Source: Aliishimia ponticola
Lineage (GTDB): Bacteria > Pseudomonadota > Alphaproteobacteria > Rhodobacterales > Rhodobacteraceae
Reading direction: 5' to 3'
Assembly: GCF_004803475.1 (NCBI RefSeq)
Contig: NZ_SRKY01000001.1
Location: forward strand, 744,001 to 808,000
Length of the DNA: 64,000 nucleotides
Shown: one piece after another, positions 61,352 through 64,000 of the stretch
How positions within the stretch are numbered: the stretch's first letter is position 1
Layout of the letters: every line of letters starts with the position of its first letter
Made by a program: the position numbers and the translations under genes
Notes under the pieces: model-generated
Told to the model about the DNA's origin: nothing
Seen by the model: the letters and a program-made list of their open reading frames with translations, nothing else
Databases searched by the model: none

Positions 61352-62168
61352 GAAAGACCTTATCCGCATCGCGTTCACACCCCTGATCGGCGCCAGTTTG
61401 TTGCTTATGCTGGCGCGCCCCCTTAATGCCCATGAATTCTGGATTGATCCAGTCCGGTATCAAGTCCCACCGGGCGAAAACATCGTCGCTGATTTCCGGA
61501 ATGGCGAGAATTTCGAAGGGGTGCAGCTTGCCTTTTTCGACCGGAACAGCACGCGATTGCAGATGGCGCATAAGGGCGACGTCCGCGATCTGACCCCGCG
61601 TGCCGGTGACCGTCCGGCGATCAATCAAGCGCCCATGGGCGACGGGCTGCACGTTTTGGCGCATGAGACGACCATGTCCCGGCTGACCTATCGCGAATGG
61701 GAGAAATTCGCCGGATTCGCCGCGCATAAGGACTTTGCCGACATTCAGCAGCGGCACATGGATCGCGGCCTGCCGGCAGAGAATTTCCGCGAAGGCTATT
61801 CGCGCCACGCCAAGGCGCTGGTCACGGTAGGAAAGGTTAACGGGGCCGATCAGGAACTTGGAATGGTGACAGAATTTGTCGCGCGGACAAACCCTTACAC
61901 GCCGGACTTCACGGGCGAGATGAAGGTTAACCTCTATTACCAAGGGCAGATCAGGCCCGATGCGCAGGTCGAAATTTTCGATACGGGGCCAGACGGTACG
62001 ACCGATGTGCGGTTGGCGCGCACGGATTCTGCCGGACAGGCCGTTATCGCCACGCAGCCGGGGCATCGCTATCTTCTGGATGCCGTCACGCTGGAGCCTG
62101 CCGATGATGGCCAGATCGTCTGGCGCACATATTGGGCCGCACTGACATTTGCCGTGCCCGCCCGGTGA
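61350..62168 (+). CDS. DUF4198 secreted protein, possible metal/heme-associated
   Basis: 272 residues. A signal peptide (LIGASLLLMLARPLNAHEFW) ends in HEFWIDP, the characteristic start of DUF4198/cobalt-transport-associated periplasmic proteins. The mature part has conserved blocks VPPGENIVADFRNGENFEG and VNLYYQGQIRPDAQVEIFD, a Ig-like fold. Pairing with a HupE/UreJ permease suggests metal uptake. The start codon overlaps that of the divergent gene (ATG/CAT shared at 61349-61352). Confidence 0.8.
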   Translation: MKDLIRIAFTPLIGASLLLMLARPLNAHEFWIDPVRYQVPPGENIVADFRNGENFEGVQLAFFDRNSTRLQMAHKGDVRDLTPRAGDRPAINQAPMGDGLHVLAHETTMSRLTYREWEKFAGFAAHKDFADIQQRHMDRGLPAENFREGYSRHAKALVTVGKVNGADQELGMVTEFVARTNPYTPDFTGEMKVNLYYQGQIRPDAQVEIFDTGPDGTTDVRLARTDSAGQAVIATQPGHRYLLDAVTLEPADDGQIVWRTYWAALTFAVPAR

Positions 62169-62213
62169 CGCTGCCCCTTGCACCGCGCGCGGTTCGCGTC
62201 CAGAACCCGCAAC

Positions 62214-63098
62214 ATGACCCAGACACCTGACATTCTTTGTATCGGCTCCGTCCTGTGGGACGTGATCGGCCGCGCGCCCGTTGCCATGCGGCAAGGGTCG
62301 GACGTGGCCGGTCGGATCTCCCGCCTGCCCGGCGGCGTTGCCATGAATATCGCAATGACCCTGTCCCGCTTCGGCCTGACACCCGCGCTGCTGACCGCGA
62401 TTGGCCGCGACGCAGAAGGCGACGAACTGATCGCCGCCTGCAAAGCCCGCGGTATGATGACGGACACGATCTATCGGTCGGATGATTTGCCGACGGACCG
62501 CTATATGGCTGTCGAAGGCGCGAACGGCCTGATCGCCGCGATTGCCGATGCGCACTCGCTTGAGGCTGCCGGGGCCAAGATCCTCGCCCCCCTGTCCGAT
62601 GGCAGCCTGGCCCGCCCCTGGACGGGTCCGGTGGCGCTTGATGGGAACCTGACCATCGACCTGCTGTCCGACATCGCCGCCAGCCCGCTGCTGCAGCAGG
62701 CCGATCTGCGCGTGGCGCCAGCCTCTCCCGGCAAGGCGGATCGCCTGATGCCGTTTCTGCGTACCGGCAACGGAACGCTATATGTGAACCTTGAGGAAGC
62801 CGGGCTGCTGTGCAGCGCGCAGTTCGACAGTTCTGCCGACGCCGCACAGGCCCTGCTGGACCGCGGCGCGGCCCGCGCATTGGTGACGGATGGCGGCAAC
62901 TCCGCCAGCGAAGGCAGTCCGGCCGGTGTCATCACGCAAACGCCGCCCAAAGTTCTTGTCACCCGCGTCACCGGCGCAGGCGACACGTTCATGGCCGCGC
63001 ATATTGCCGCCGAAACACGCGGCGCAAACAGAGAAGAGGCCCTGCAGCGCGCGCTGACAGCGGCCGCAACCTATGTATCGGGAGGGAACCCCGCTTGA
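62214..63098 (+). CDS. psuK: PfkB-family kinase, probable pseudouridine kinase
   Basis: 294 residues. The signatures ILCIGSVLWDVIGRAP, ISRLPGGVAMNIAMTLSRFG and TGAGDTFMAAHI (catalytic Asp) identify a ribokinase-type sugar kinase. The downstream psuG-like gene indicates that the substrate is pseudouridine, which is phosphorylated before base release. The ATG at 62214 is used; an upstream in-frame ATG at 62178 lies in the DUF4198-gap region. It ends where psuG starts. Confidence 0.9.
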   Translation: MTQTPDILCIGSVLWDVIGRAPVAMRQGSDVAGRISRLPGGVAMNIAMTLSRFGLTPALLTAIGRDAEGDELIAACKARGMMTDTIYRSDDLPTDRYMAVEGANGLIAAIADAHSLEAAGAKILAPLSDGSLARPWTGPVALDGNLTIDLLSDIAASPLLQQADLRVAPASPGKADRLMPFLRTGNGTLYVNLEEAGLLCSAQFDSSADAAQALLDRGAARALVTDGGNSASEGSPAGVITQTPPKVLVTRVTGAGDTFMAAHIAAETRGANREEALQRALTAAATYVSGGNPA

Positions 63099-64000
63099 TC
63101 AACATGAAGATCGCATCGGAAGTCGCTGAAGCGAAATCCAAAAACACACCAATCGTCGCGCTGGAAAGCACGATCATCACCCATGGCATGCCCTATCCGC
63201 AGAACCTTGAGGTCGCCCGCACGGTCGAGGCTGACATCCGCGCCGCCGGGGCCACACCTGCCACGATCGCGATCATGGATGGCACGCTGCATATCGGGCT
63301 GGAAGACGCCCAGCTTGAGGCCCTGGCCCAGGCGCAGAACGTGGCCAAACTGTCGCGCGCCGATCTGGCGATTTGCATGGCGCGCGGCGGCACCGGCGCA
63401 ACCACCGTCGCCGCGACCATGATCGCCGCGCATCTGGCTGGCATTTCTGTTTTCGCCACTGGCGGGATTGGCGGCGTGCATAAAGGCGCCGAGCATAGCT
63501 TTGACATCTCTGCCGATCTGGCGGAACTGGCTCAAACCCCGGTTACGGTTGTGGCCGCCGGTGCCAAGGCCATTCTGGACATTCCCAAGACGCTGGAAGT
63601 CCTTGAAACCTATGGTGTTCCGGTGATTGCCTACGGTCAGGACGATTTCCCGGCCTTCTGGTCGCGCAGCTCTGGCCTTGCCGCGCCGCTGCGCCTTGAC
63701 AGCCCCGCCGACATCGCCGCCGCGCAGGTCATGCGCGCCAAGCTGGGTCTGCCCGGCGGACAGCTTGTCGCCAATCCGATCCCGCAAACGGACGAGATCG
63801 CCGCCGAAACGCTTGGGCCGATCATCGCCCAAGCCCAGTCCGAGGCCGATGCCCAAGGCATCAGCGGCAAGGCGGTGACCCCGTTCCTTCTGGCGCGGAT
63901 TTTCGAACTGACCGATGGCCAGTCGCTAGAGGCAAATATCGCCTTGGTCCGCAATAACGCCCGGCTTGCAGCGGCAATTGCCCTTGAAATGAGCAAATCG
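63095..64000 (+). CDS. psuG: Pseudouridine-5'-phosphate glycosidase, 3' end missing
   Basis: The frame is open to the window end (302 codons). PIVALESTIITHGMPYPQNL, ICMARGGTGATTVAATMIAA and the long VFATGGIGGVHKGAEHSFDI are the PsuG signatures; the substrate lysine/Asp region follows. It splits pseudouridine-5'-phosphate to uracil and ribose-5-phosphate. A GGAGGG site suits a TTG start at 63095; the ATG at 63104 is an alternative. Overlaps the psuK stop. Confidence 0.93.
   Translation, partial: MINMKIASEVAEAKSKNTPIVALESTIITHGMPYPQNLEVARTVEADIRAAGATPATIAIMDGTLHIGLEDAQLEALAQAQNVAKLSRADLAICMARGGTGATTVAATMIAAHLAGISVFATGGIGGVHKGAEHSFDISADLAELAQTPVTVVAAGAKAILDIPKTLEVLETYGVPVIAYGQDDFPAFWSRSSGLAAPLRLDSPADIAAAQVMRAKLGLPGGQLVANPIPQTDEIAAETLGPIIAQAQSEADAQGISGKAVTPFLLARIFELTDGQSLEANIALVRNNARLAAAIALEMSKS

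Noticed and set aside
1-64000. CRISPR array, rRNA operon or insertion sequence
   Set aside because: No regularly spaced identical repeats, rRNA-like stretch, or transposase-like protein was found on either strand.

Overview
This 64 kb window looks like chromosome of a marine Rhodobacteraceae (Roseobacter-group alphaproteobacterium). The evidence is a circularly permuted alphaproteobacterial tmRNA, an alphaproteobacterial F1-ATPase inhibitor (zeta) protein, an RNase E with an acidic insert in its S1 domain, a TrgA/TrgB/CysK tellurite-resistance locus as in Rhodobacter, an AcuI acrylyl-CoA reductase, and high-GC codon use. No rRNA, CRISPR array, prophage structural gene or transposase was seen.

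Layout. (1) 1-1557: the end of a luciferase-like oxidoreductase gene and an overlapping SDR gene. (2) 1709-11067: a compact integrated element of about 9.3 kb in the 3' end of tRNA-Ser(GGA), bounded by an 18-bp direct repeat. It carries a tyrosine integrase, an AlpA-type regulator, a tightly overlapping replication-like operon (small ORFs, Toprim/zinc primase-like protein, DUF3987 protein), an HGG-motif protein, a Rap1a/Tai-like secreted protein, a secreted SNase-like nuclease, several unknowns, and decayed starts of a ParA and an HNH nuclease. It has no capsid, terminase or conjugation genes. (3) 11225-22447: mostly minus-strand stress genes: AlaX, a large MscS-type channel, cysK-trgB-trgA, cfa, an NAD(P)H oxidoreductase, photolyase and a class V aminotransferase. 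(4) 22515-26953: BCCT transporter, universal stress protein, HIT protein, AcuI and DinB. (5) 27102-31532: a GntR/FadR regulator with a palindromic operator, ssrA (tmRNA), sspB, fumC and three small genes. (6) 31659-37339: class I aldolase, P450, membrane alpha/beta-hydrolase-like protein, CcdA, TusA and a spondin-domain VPLPA-CTERM protein. (7) 37410-47635: RNase E with a long leader, small secreted proteins, a HAD phosphatase, the DctB/DctD two-component pair, and purC-purS-purQ. (8) 47803-64000: ATPase zeta, an MprF-like protein, betaine-homocysteine methyltransferase, Usg, gyrA, M32 carboxypeptidase, heme A synthase, TrmJ, ThiE-like, HupE/UreJ, DUF4198, and psuK-psuG, which runs off the window.

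Functional links. ssrA and sspB sit side by side: one makes the degradation tag and the other is the adaptor that delivers tagged proteins to ClpXP. Photolyase, cfa, trgAB and cysK form one same-strand block for membrane, DNA and oxidant damage. PsuK and PsuG form a pseudouridine breakdown pair.

Most worth following up: the tRNA-Ser island, which resembles a minimal satellite-like element and includes unknown proteins; its overlapping gene chain; and the DctD homologue that lacks the GAFTGA loop needed for sigma-54 contact. Coordinates come from reading the sequence. Family names come from motif recognition without database searches.
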